Positions 1-7,187 of a DNA stretch of 10,496 nt are shown here, one piece after another; positions within the stretch are counted from its first letter, which is position 1; every line of letters begins with the position of its first letter. Both the position numbers and the translations under genes were made by a program. Origin of the DNA: Victivallales bacterium (GTDB lineage: Bacteria; Verrucomicrobiota; Lentisphaeria; Victivallales; JAADHT01); NCBI GenBank assembly GCA_016930955.1, contig JAFGFR010000052.1, positions 1 through 10,496 of the forward strand, read 5' to 3'. The notes below the pieces were generated by a model. That model saw only the letters and a program-made list of their open reading frames with translations, was not told where the DNA came from and did not search any database.

Positions 1-2607
1 CCAGTCGGCGAGGACGGGCTTCTCGACGAGCTTCTCGAGTTCTTTGCATGCCCTTTGGGCTAGCAGTGCCCCCTCCTTCGGGTGGGTGCCGCCACAGTCC
101 TGTAAGTTCCTGGCTATCCACCGCAGGTCGGCGACAGCGGCATCCACGCTGTCTCCATCGAACATTTTCTTTACAGCTTCCATGCTCTTGTCATATCTGC
201 CGATGTCGTACATTGCTCTGGCAAGTCTTGGCAGAGCCTGTCGTCCCTCTTCAGGATATTCGTTGGAAAGATCATTAAGGACTTGTGCCGCCTCGTTGGG
301 CTTGTCCTGCTCGAGATACAGCATACCCAACCTGAGCATCGCAGAGGAAATGCCCTTGCTTTTAGTCTTCCTGAAATCCTTGATGAAAGAACCGAAGGCC
401 TTGATAGCCTTGTCCTTCTCCCCTGCGCCGTCGTAGGCCCATCCGAGCAATCCAGCCGTCCTCTCCTCCACGCCGGCAATCTCCGATTTGGTCTTCTCAT
501 CCTTGATTCCCTCGAGGATGCCGCCGGGCCTGATCCATTTGCCGATAAATTCTGAAGCATGCTCGACTGCCTTCAGGAATAAAGCTTTCGTCTCCTTTTC
601 CTTCTCCGCTGCTAGCGCCAGCAAGGTCTCCTCGGTCTCGACCTTCTTTTCACCCGTCTGCCCCTCTGGCACCTCCGCATCCTTCGGGGCGTTCTCCGCC
701 TTGGCTCTGAGCTGCTTCGACTCGGATTCGATTCTCAAAGCCTCCTGGAGATAGTTTTCTGCAGCATGGTACTTGGACTTTGCGATATGCTCGATGTTGC
801 GCTGCTCGGGCTTCTCACGCACCTGCTCCAATTCAATATATTTAAGGAAAAGCTCGGCACCCCTGACATAGTCGCGCGAGTTGGTGTAGCACCATGCCAG
901 AAGATAGGCCGATGTCTTTCCCATCTCCGTATGGGCGTAGTTATCAACGATATGTTGATACATTGGTATTGCAAGCTTGAAGGCCTCTCTTGCTTCATCG
1001 GTCTTGGTGACCTTTTCCGGTGCGTTCGGCATGGCCGCCGCAGCCCTGGCCATTTCCGAAGCCCTGTCATAGTAGACCTTGGCGACTCTGGCGGCAATTG
1101 GGGCTGCATGCTCATGCGTCGGGCAGCGATGCAGGAAAACCTCGTACATAAGCAGGGCATCATAGAGAGCCTGTTCCTTTTCCGGTGTCATCGGTCCCGG
1201 CGCGCTGTAGTTTCTCCAGAAGTGCTCGCCGACCTGCAGCAGAGTTATCGGCATGAAGTTCTTATCTGACGGGAAAGAGTCGCCCAGATAACCAGCCAAG
1301 GCCATCGCCTCGATAGCCTTTCCTGACCTCAGGTAGGATATGGCTGCCCTGTATAGGAAATCAGGAGCGTCGCTCGAGGTCCTTGCTCCGGGAGAGACGA
1401 GTATCCCCATGTAGAGTGGAGCGGCGTCAGCCCATTGCTCGCGGTTGAAAAGGTCGTCGGCTCTCTTGCGGTCGAAAGTGAATGCCGATCCTCCCGGGGG
1501 GGTTATGCCATCAGGCAGACGTATCTTCTTGCCGAGAGCAGCAAGCCTTTCCTTCGCCTTGTTGAACCCCGTAAACGCATGGCCTGTATAGGGGGACTTC
1601 GCCATGTCGTAATTCCGCATGACCCTGAGGAAGGACTTCGCCGCCTCAAAATTGAGCTTGATCTTGTCTTCTTCCTTGGTGCTCTTCTCCGCCTGCCCCA
1701 GTTGCAGGTTTCCCTGCCAAAGGTGAGCCTTGGCCGAAGGTGCCTGATGCATCTGTCCCTGCTGCTTGTATCCTTCGTCCAGACCGTCGATAAGGGTCCT
1801 GTATTTACGAAGTTCCCTGATGCCGTCGTCATAGCGTTTAAGCAGACATAAAGCCCTTGCCCTCTCGATGCTTGCCATCGCTGTCCACGCTGTCGTGCCA
1901 GACCAATAAATCTCCTCGAGAGGCTTCAGCACGGCGTTGACTGTTGTCTCCCATCCTTCCTTGCTCTCGGCGATCATGTTCTCAGCCGCATCGAGCTTGG
2001 CGATTGAGGCGAGCAGGACCGACTCGTACTGCGACTGCTGCTTGGCGGCGGGATCAGCTTCACCTTCCTGGGGTGCCTCGAGCCATTTCATATATTCTGT
2101 GGCTTTGACTGCCTCCGCCGGCTTGCCCAGGTTTGTATAGGCGTGTCTCAGGTAGGCGACAGCCCTCATGAACTCCTCCACCTCGGCCTTGTTGTCGCGG
2201 TCGGGAAGGTTGGTCTTCATGTATGCGAAGTATTCCTCGAGAGGCTTGACAGCCTTGTCGTTGCTTCCCTGGTTGACGGCCTTGATGCCCAGGATCAATC
2301 TGGAAAAAGCATATGCCGGGCTGCCCGAGCCTATTCGGTTGATGATTTTTTCCCCATCTTCGGTCTTGTTCTGGGAGAAATAGGTCTGAGCCTTCTGCAC
2401 CAGCAGCTTGTCTTTGTCCTGTGGCTTTTCCTGGATTTCCTTGTCCAGCAAATAGTGGGACAGCTCATGGAGGTTCATCTGGTTCAATTTTTCGGAAAGG
2501 GCGATGGTTGTCGCTGTGTCGGTCTGCGCCTCCGAACGCAAGGCGACCAGCAAGAGCACCGTGACGCTCAAGACTGTCTTCAACAGTATAAACTTTGGCA
2601 ATCGCAT
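1..2607 (-). CDS. Large secreted TPR-repeat protein (partial, 3' end off the left edge)
   Basis: An uninterrupted minus-strand frame runs from the ATG at 2607 to the window edge, giving 869 codons and no stop. AGGAG lies 6 nt upstream of the ATG, a good ribosome binding site. Residues 1-27 look like a Sec signal peptide: MRLPK, then a hydrophobic stretch, then S-E-A before Q28 as a likely cleavage site, so the protein is probably exported. The mature part is helical, rich in Lys, Glu and Ala, with degenerate tetratricopeptide-like units. The clearest are near residues 549-592, 717-745 (GWAYDGAGEKDKAIKAF), 754-785 (LRLGMLYLEQDKPNEAAQVL) and 790-815. A charged linker rich in Lys and Glu (about 624-672) separates two repeat blocks. 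TPR proteins act as protein-interaction scaffolds; no catalytic motif is seen and the partner is unknown. It lies 79 bp after yjbQ on the same strand, so co-transcription is possible. Confidence 0.85.
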   Translation of the reverse strand, partial: MRLPKFILLKTVLSVTVLLLVALRSEAQTDTATTIALSEKLNQMNLHELSHYLLDKEIQEKPQDKDKLLVQKAQTYFSQNKTEDGEKIINRIGSGSPAYAFSRLILGIKAVNQGSNDKAVKPLEEYFAYMKTNLPDRDNKAEVEEFMRAVAYLRHAYTNLGKPAEAVKATEYMKWLEAPQEGEADPAAKQQSQYESVLLASIAKLDAAENMIAESKEGWETTVNAVLKPLEEIYWSGTTAWTAMASIERARALCLLKRYDDGIRELRKYRTLIDGLDEGYKQQGQMHQAPSAKAHLWQGNLQLGQAEKSTKEEDKIKLNFEAAKSFLRVMRNYDMAKSPYTGHAFTGFNKAKERLAALGKKIRLPDGITPPGGSAFTFDRKRADDLFNREQWADAAPLYMGILVSPGARTSSDAPDFLYRAAISYLRSGKAIEAMALAGYLGDSFPSDKNFMPITLLQVGEHFWRNYSAPGPMTPEKEQALYDALLMYEVFLHRCPTHEHAAPIAARVAKVYYDRASEMARAAAAMPNAPEKVTKTDEAREAFKLAIPMYQHIVDNYAHTEMGKTSAYLLAWCYTNSRDYVRGAELFLKYIELEQVREKPEQRNIEHIAKSKYHAAENYLQEALRIESESKQLRAKAENAPKDAEVPEGQTGEKKVETEETLLALAAEKEKETKALFLKAVEHASEFIGKWIRPGGILEGIKDEKTKSEIAGVEERTAGLLGWAYDGAGEKDKAIKAFGSFIKDFRKTKSKGISSAMLRLGMLYLEQDKPNEAAQVLNDLSNEYPEEGRQALPRLARAMYDIGRYDKSMEAVKKMFDGDSVDAAVADLRWIARNLQDCGGTHPKEGALLAQRACKELEKLVEKPVLADW

Positions 2608-2630
2608 TTTTTTCTCCTGTTATTGGCTAT

Positions 2631-2684
2631 GTTCCGTTTCCATCGGGGGCTTGCCGGGAAGACCGCCCGGGGGGTGGCCGGAAC
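2631..2684. repeat. Nested inverted repeat between yjbQ and the TPR gene
   Basis: The 79-bp spacer holds GTTCCG (2631-2636) matched by CGGAAC (2679-2684), with an inner stem CCGGG (2654-2658) / CCCGG (2666-2670) around a 7-nt loop. Read on the minus strand this would form in the transcript just after the yjbQ stop codon and before the ribosome binding site of the TPR gene. No T tract follows, so it is not a classical intrinsic terminator. It could be an RNA processing or attenuation structure, or chance pairing in GC-rich DNA. Confidence 0.3.
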
Positions 2685-2686
2685 AA

Positions 2687-3085
2687 TCATCTTTCTCTCA
2701 AAAACGTGACGTGCAGCCGTCTGACTCGGGGGCCGTCGAACTCGCATAGGTATATACCTTGCCAGACACCAAGAGAGAGCTTTCCACCCCTTACCGGTAT
2801 GGTTTGCGAGAATCCGACCATAGAAGACTTGATATGCGCGGCACTGTTGCCCTCGGAATGCCTGAAGGAAGGATTGTCCCATGGGACCAGACTGTCCAGG
2901 AAATGGACGACGTCATATCGCACATCAGCGTCGGCGTTCTCATTGACCGTCAGCCCGGCAGTCGTGTGCGTGCAAAACACGCAACAAACACCCTCCTGCA
3001 TATCTGCGGGAATGAGCTTGTTTATCTTCGAGGTTATGTCCAGCATCTCTGAGTGCTGAGAGGAATTTATTTCGATGAATGGCAT
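2687..3085 (-). CDS. yjbQ: YjbQ/UPF0047 family protein
   Basis: This is a 132-residue protein matching the compact single-domain YjbQ (UPF0047, COG0432) family across its full length. Family signatures are clear: CTHTTAGLTVNENAD (about 38-52), HSEGNSAAHIKSS (76-88), and GGKLSLGVWQGIYLCEFDGP near 100-119. These hold the conserved His, Asn and Asp/Glu residues of the putative active site. Members form trimers, and some have weak thiamine-phosphate synthase activity, but the physiological role is unsettled. The ATG at 3085 has no close Shine-Dalgarno; AAGGAG lies 18 nt upstream, and no alternative in-frame start exists between them. A palindromic repeat sits just upstream at 3116-3166. The gene lies between the Mur ligase and the TPR gene on the same strand; the neighbours do not explain its job. 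Confidence 0.93.
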   Translation of the reverse strand: MPFIEINSSQHSEMLDITSKINKLIPADMQEGVCCVFCTHTTAGLTVNENADADVRYDVVHFLDSLVPWDNPSFRHSEGNSAAHIKSSMVGFSQTIPVRGGKLSLGVWQGIYLCEFDGPRVRRLHVTFLRER

Positions 3086-3115
3086 TAGGCTTGTACGGAA
3101 ATGCTCCTTGCTGAC

Positions 3116-3166
3116 GAGCCAATCTCAAGACTTCGCACGGCCTGCGGGTAGTTTTGAGATTGGCTT
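3116..3166. repeat. Palindromic intergenic repeat, copy 1
   Basis: AGCCAATCTCAAGACT (3117-3132) and AGTTTTGAGATTGGCT (3150-3165) are inverted arms of 16 positions. All pair except one, where G3129 faces T3153, a G-U wobble in RNA. The loop has its own short stem, CGCA (3134-3137) / TGCG (3143-3146). The right arm plus loop edge (3145-3165) matches the reverse complement of 10373-10393 at 20 of 21 positions, so this is a repeated element and not a lone hairpin. No T tract follows on the minus strand, which argues against a simple terminator of the Mur ligase gene. It resembles REP-type or small non-autonomous palindromic elements. Confidence 0.75.
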
Positions 3167-3296
3167 TGACATATGTTTAATTTGTTCCGGGATGCTTATC
3201 GCCGCCCGGTATCTTTTCTCCTTCTACTCCGAATTGATATCACGCGTAACCAAATTGGATGGCTTCCAGCCTGACGCGAACAATATAACCCGTTTT

Positions 3297-4733
3297 TCAA
3301 TTATGGCAAGCTATTTTTTTTGCAAATGCCGGAAGCGATGCATCCCGAGCCCCCATGATCACGACGACATCGCCTTCAGCTGATCGGGAATTCATCTCTG
3401 AAAAAGCCTTCTGCCTGTCGCCGAAAAAGAGATATTCCCGCCCCCCTTTCCTCGTGTATTCCGCTGCGACATCCTCTGATCTCGGAGAGAAAGAGGACGT
3501 TCCCCCGGCATAGTAAACAGGGAGGAAGGCGAAGACATCATCATCCCCAAGGCATTCCTCGAGTGCAGTGAAGAGCGGCTCGCGCATGAACCTTAGCGGC
3601 GAGAATCCGTGCGGCTGGAAAATTGTCAGAACCTTGCCGCTGGCAACTTCTCTGGCAGTGCCTATGCACGAGACTATCTTCTCGACATTGTGCGCGTAGT
3701 CGTCGTAGACTTTTGCGCCTCTGGCGTTTGTGCCGGCGAAATCAAACCTTCTCCTCACCCCTTGAAATCCGGTCAAGGCAGGAATGATCGATCCCATCTT
3801 CTCTCCCAGCATCTCGCATATGGCCGCCACAAACGCCGCGTTGACTGCGGAATGCCGTCCCGGCTGGGGTATGCCGCATTTGAATGTGCCGTCCATCTCG
3901 ATCTCAGGCCTTCCCCCACAGGGGCGGTAGCCGGTGAGCGTCTTGAAAGACAAGCACTCCCCACGGATGCTCGCTGCAGTAAAATCGTCTGTCACGACGC
4001 AAGTGCGTAGGTGCCGGAAACGTTGTTCGCCAAGCGAATTGAAGACCTGTTGAGATACAATTGCCCCTTTTTTGGCAAGCGAGATGAAATCAGCAAAAAG
4101 TTCTGTCAGCTCCTCCCGTGGGTAGTGATCCGTCCCCATATTGAGCACAACAGAGTAGTCGGGAGAGAACTTGAGGAGGCTCTTGTCACTCTCGTCAGCC
4201 TCGAAGACCGCAATCTCCCCGTCCCCCCAAAGGAAATTGCCAGGATGATCCTCGGAGGCAAATCTCTTTGACATCCCCCCCCCGACCATCAACGGCCTCC
4301 GCCCGAGTAAAAACAAAGTCTCGGCAAGCCAGGCAGTGACACTGGTCTTGCCGCAGCTTCCGGCCACTGCAACAGAGGTTTCCTTCACAAGCGCTGAAAG
4401 CGATCTTGCAAGCATGTCCGCCCTGTGCACACGTTCAAGTTCAGGAAAAACCTCAAAATCAGGATTGCCCCCCTCTATAGCCGAGGAGTAGACTAAAACA
4501 TCGGGAATCCCCCCCGATGCAAAGGATCCGTCTTGGTCGAACAATCTCACACCCTGGCCGCGAAGCGCAGAAAAAATATCCTCATTCTCAGGGCTGCCGA
4601 GCGCCCTGTCGCTCCCGGAGACATCAACGCCAAGATGTATCATCAGCTGCGCCAGCGCGCTCATCCCTGTACCCCCGACACCCACAAGATGCGCCTTAAA
4701 GGGCAAACTCTTAAATTCGGGCTGTCGCTGCAT
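3297..4733 (-). CDS. MurC/Mpl-type Mur ligase (UDP-N-acetylmuramate--amino acid or peptide ligase)
   Basis: The 478-residue protein has the three-domain layout of MurC/Mpl ligases, which use ATP to join an amino acid or peptide to UDP-N-acetylmuramate in the cytoplasm. The N-terminal UDP-binding motif is HLVGVGGTGMSALAQL (about 15-30), with GSD at 40-42. The ATP-binding loop is GSCGKT (125-130), where MurC normally has GTHGKT. EADESD (178-183), the GTDH segment (200-203), GRHSAVNAAFVAA (292-304), GVRRRFD (325-331), DDYAHN (344-349) and FQPHGF (372-377) follow. The C-terminal domain ends with VVVIMGARD (457-465). The QPH motif favours MurC-like over Mpl-like, but the variant ATP loop and the absence of other mur/dcw genes nearby leave open a recycling enzyme or paralogue. 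The start overlaps the ppx gene by 23 bp, implying one transcript. Coding-strand G tracts are frequent. Confidence 0.85.
   Translation of the reverse strand: MQRQPEFKSLPFKAHLVGVGGTGMSALAQLMIHLGVDVSGSDRALGSPENEDIFSALRGQGVRLFDQDGSFASGGIPDVLVYSSAIEGGNPDFEVFPELERVHRADMLARSLSALVKETSVAVAGSCGKTSVTAWLAETLFLLGRRPLMVGGGMSKRFASEDHPGNFLWGDGEIAVFEADESDKSLLKFSPDYSVVLNMGTDHYPREELTELFADFISLAKKGAIVSQQVFNSLGEQRFRHLRTCVVTDDFTAASIRGECLSFKTLTGYRPCGGRPEIEMDGTFKCGIPQPGRHSAVNAAFVAAICEMLGEKMGSIIPALTGFQGVRRRFDFAGTNARGAKVYDDYAHNVEKIVSCIGTAREVASGKVLTIFQPHGFSPLRFMREPLFTALEECLGDDDVFAFLPVYYAGGTSSFSPRSEDVAAEYTRKGGREYLFFGDRQKAFSEMNSRSAEGDVVVIMGARDASLPAFAKKIACHN
4275..4283 (-). repeat. Nine-G homopolymer tract inside the Mur ligase gene
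   Basis: C9 on the plus strand equals G9 on the coding strand and encodes the Val-Gly-Gly-Gly-Met segment at residues 150-154. Other tracts in the same gene are C6 at 3441-3446, 4223-4228 and 4468-4473, and C7 at 4509-4515. Long G tracts are prone to slippage in replication and sequencing. The frame is intact here. Confidence 0.6.
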
Positions 4734-5655
4734 AGTTCTTGACTATCCCGGTACGCAGGCCATTCGTGCTGACCAAAAAACGTTTGAACTGGAAGTATCT
4801 CAGGAATTCAGTAAGTATGAGCAGGCCGGCAGGAAGCTCTTCCGCACGGTCCCTGTCCATCCCGGGAAGACGCCGACGCGAGTGAAGGTCCATCCTTCCC
4901 AGACTGCGAGACATCGCAGCCACATCCTTGCGGTGCCCCTTGGTGGCATGTATCTTCTCCCTGTCATACGCCGGACGCTGGTGGTAAATTGCAGCAAAAG
5001 TCGTGACTGTCCCGCCGCTCGCTATCACCATCGGAGACCTGTCGCCAAGCCACAGCTTCAGATCATCCGCGAATTTCGCAAACTCCTTCCTGAGGAACCT
5101 CGACGCGGATATCCTCTTATACAGGGAGAAGTCCTGCGAAAGGTCGAACATCCTGCATAACGACACACACCCGGCATCAATGCTGTGTCCCGCGATCATC
5201 ATGCTTCTGCCCCAAGATACCTCGGTGCTGCCGCCACCGATGTCTATCGTCACGAAAGGGCGCTCGGCAACAAAACCATGGGTTGCCCCGAGGTAGGTGT
5301 ATCTTGCCTCCTCCTTGCCGCTGAGCACCTGCGGGAAGATGCCGAACTCCTCGTGGCACCTGACCAGGAACCTGTTGCGGTTGTTGGCCTTCCGCACAGC
5401 ACTGGTCGCAGTGACAACCAAATCCGTTACTCCCTCCTTGGATGCGATCTCCTTCATCTCCTTCACCGCGAGAATCGTGTGGGAGATCGCCTCCTCCGAC
5501 ATGCATCCGGCATTCTTCACATTGCTGCCGAGCTTTGTTATGGCATAAAACTCGTTTTCCGGGGTGATGCGCCCGTCGGGAGACAAATCGGCCAGAAGAA
5601 GAACTATCGAGTTGCTCCCGATGTCTATAACTCCGATTTTGCTGTTCTCCTGCAT
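4711..5655 (-). CDS. ppx: Ppx/GppA family exopolyphosphatase / pppGpp phosphatase, short form
   Basis: This 314-residue protein has the ASKHA fold of Ppx/GppA enzymes, which cleave terminal phosphate from polyphosphate or pppGpp in the cytosol. Visible motifs are the first phosphate loop DIGSNS (11-16), TSAVRKANNRNRF (84-96), SGKEEARYTYLGA (112-124) with the likely catalytic Glu, the second phosphate loop DIGGGSTE (138-145), ASGGTVTTFAAI (212-223), LPGMDRDRAEELPAG (263-277) and TNGLRTG (297-303). The length fits the two-domain form without the C-terminal HD-like region of long Ppx proteins, so substrate preference cannot be read from sequence. The ATG at 5655 has no Shine-Dalgarno; TATATT sits 6 nt upstream and an in-frame TGA lies just before that, fixing this start. 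The 3' end overlaps the Mur ligase gene. It is divergent from the CCA-adding enzyme gene. Confidence 0.9.
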   Translation of the reverse strand: MQENSKIGVIDIGSNSIVLLLADLSPDGRITPENEFYAITKLGSNVKNAGCMSEEAISHTILAVKEMKEIASKEGVTDLVVTATSAVRKANNRNRFLVRCHEEFGIFPQVLSGKEEARYTYLGATHGFVAERPFVTIDIGGGSTEVSWGRSMMIAGHSIDAGCVSLCRMFDLSQDFSLYKRISASRFLRKEFAKFADDLKLWLGDRSPMVIASGGTVTTFAAIYHQRPAYDREKIHATKGHRKDVAAMSRSLGRMDLHSRRRLPGMDRDRAEELPAGLLILTEFLRYFQFKRFLVSTNGLRTGIVKNYAATARI

Positions 5656-5837
5656 AAGTGCAATATAGCATCACTGAACCGAAAATTCATCACCTCCGTT
5701 TGCGAATTCCGCAATAATTCGGCCCGCTACCTTGAAAAAATCTGTTGCATCGCCGCTGCAAGGGGGGTAGATTGCTCGGCGGCGGTGATGAATGAGGATA
5801 TTGGTTGACTCGCGGTGAGGGAGTTTGTATTGGTTTC
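5656..5837. promoter_or_regulatory. Divergent intergenic region between ppx and the CCA-adding enzyme gene
   Basis: About 150-180 bp must hold the promoters for both directions. An inverted repeat CGAATT (5703-5708) / AATTCG (5716-5721) with a 7-bp spacer lies near the middle. A second, imperfect one is CTACCTTG (5727-5734) against CAAGGGGGGTAG (5759-5770). On the minus strand a TATATT hexamer ends 6 nt before the ppx ATG, and a strong GGAGG lies about 35 nt upstream of that ATG. No clean -35/-10 pair was found for either strand, so exact promoter positions are not claimed. Confidence 0.4.
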
Positions 5838-7187
5838 ATGAGAATCCCTTTTGAAAACAGTCTATTCAAGGATGCGCTTCAAGTCACAGGAGCCCTGAAT
5901 AAGGCGGGGCATTCTGCCTACATGGTTGGCGGTTGCGTCAGGGACATGCTGATGGGTCTTCAGCCGCACGACTTCGACATCGCGACCTCGGCCTTGCCTG
6001 AGGATGTTCTCTCGATATTCCCTCACTGCCACCGGATCGGGGCGGCATTCGGCATTATAGACGTTGTTCTCGGCGAACACAGCTTCGAGGTCTCGACCTT
6101 CCGTGAGGAGAGGTCTTACTCCGACGGCAGACACCCGGAAGATATCAAATACACCAGATCTCCAGAGTTGGATGCCCGCAGAAGGGATTTCACGATAAAC
6201 GCCATGTTCTATGATCCCACAGAGGGGGTGCTGCTGGATTTTGTGGGGGGGCAGCGAGATGTCAGATACAAGTTACTGCGCACTGTAGGCGACCCTATGG
6301 AGCGCTTTGCCGAGGACTACCTCAGGCTGCTTCGGGCGGTACGTTTCACGGTGAGATTCGGACTCAAGACCAGTCCTGATCTGCTCGATGCTATAAAGGC
6401 AAACACCGGTGGCTTGGCACAGTTGTCGGCCGAGAGGATCCGCGACGAGCTCAACAAGATGCTCACAGGACCGTCTCCCGATGTCGCGCTGGAGATGCTT
6501 TCCGAGACAGGCATACTGAGCCGCATACTGCCGGAGATCGAGGCGCTGAGGGGCGTGAGACAGCCACCCCGATTCCATCCCGAGGGCGATGTGTTCATCC
6601 ACACCAAGCTTATGCTGCGCCACATGACATTCCCCAACGTTCTGAGGGCGTGGGCTATACTGCTGCATGATGTCGGCAAGCCCTGCACATTCAGTGTCGG
6701 CGCGGACGGAGTGGAGCATTTCTACTCCCACGAGGAGAAGGGTGCAAAAATTGCAGAGGAAGTCCTGTCGCGCATGAAATTCTCCAGACGCGTCGTCTCA
6801 GACATTGTCGAGGCGGTGGCGAAGCACATGCGTTTCGCACACATCTCCAAAATGCGCAAGGCCAAGCTGCAGCGCTTGCTGGCACAGGATAATTTCCCGC
6901 TTCATCTTGAACTTCATCGTACTGACTGTATGTCAAGCCACGCGAAAATGGATCAGTACGTGTTTGCCCTGGACAAGCTGAACGAAAATGCCGGCCAGCC
7001 GCCATTGCCCGATCCGTTGGTCAATGGCAGGGACCTCATATCAATCGGCATCCCCCAAAGCCCAAAGCTGGGCAAAATCCTCGCCGCCATATCTGACATG
7101 CAGATCGAGGGAGCACTCAAGTCCCGCGACGAGGCCCTTGAGAAGGCCGCCAAAATGTATCGTGAAAATGGAGGCCTAGCCAAATGA
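5838..7187 (+). CDS. cca: CCA tRNA nucleotidyltransferase / poly(A) polymerase family protein with HD domain
   Basis: From the ATG at 5838 this is a 449-residue class II nucleotidyltransferase, the family that adds or repairs the 3' CCA of tRNAs (some members are poly(A) polymerases). The head domain has GGCVRDMLMG (31-40), the catalytic DFDIAT (45-50), RRDFTINAMFYDP (115-127) and the neck motif RLLRAVRFTVRFG (163-175), with RIRDEL at 201-206. An HD phosphohydrolase-type domain follows: LLHDVGKP (275-282), SHEEKG (297-302) and KHMRF (329-333). The C-terminal motif NGRDLISIGIPQSPKLG (396-412) is typical of CCA enzymes with this tail. A TTG at 5805 would add 11 residues and has GAGG 7 nt upstream; the ATG is preferred because alignable sequence starts after it, though its GAGGGAG is 14 nt away. 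It overlaps the next gene by ATGA. Confidence 0.93.
   Translation: MRIPFENSLFKDALQVTGALNKAGHSAYMVGGCVRDMLMGLQPHDFDIATSALPEDVLSIFPHCHRIGAAFGIIDVVLGEHSFEVSTFREERSYSDGRHPEDIKYTRSPELDARRRDFTINAMFYDPTEGVLLDFVGGQRDVRYKLLRTVGDPMERFAEDYLRLLRAVRFTVRFGLKTSPDLLDAIKANTGGLAQLSAERIRDELNKMLTGPSPDVALEMLSETGILSRILPEIEALRGVRQPPRFHPEGDVFIHTKLMLRHMTFPNVLRAWAILLHDVGKPCTFSVGADGVEHFYSHEEKGAKIAEEVLSRMKFSRRVVSDIVEAVAKHMRFAHISKMRKAKLQRLLAQDNFPLHLELHRTDCMSSHAKMDQYVFALDKLNENAGQPPLPDPLVNGRDLISIGIPQSPKLGKILAAISDMQIEGALKSRDEALEKAAKMYRENGGLAK

Noticed and set aside
766..1269. Plus-strand open frames of 140-190 codons opposite the TPR gene, including 1435-1851 and 2143-2709
   Set aside because: They mirror a continuous 869-codon minus-strand frame with a signal peptide and a ribosome binding site, and show no domain of their own.
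3117..3165. Intrinsic terminator of the Mur ligase gene
   Set aside because: The hairpin is strong but no T tract follows it on the minus strand, it lies about 130 bp after the stop codon, and it is a copy of a repeated element.
3166..3171. A perfect TTGACA on the plus strand beside the palindromic repeat
   Set aside because: No plus-strand gene follows within reach, since the region downstream is the antisense of the Mur ligase gene, and no convincing -10 hexamer was paired with it.
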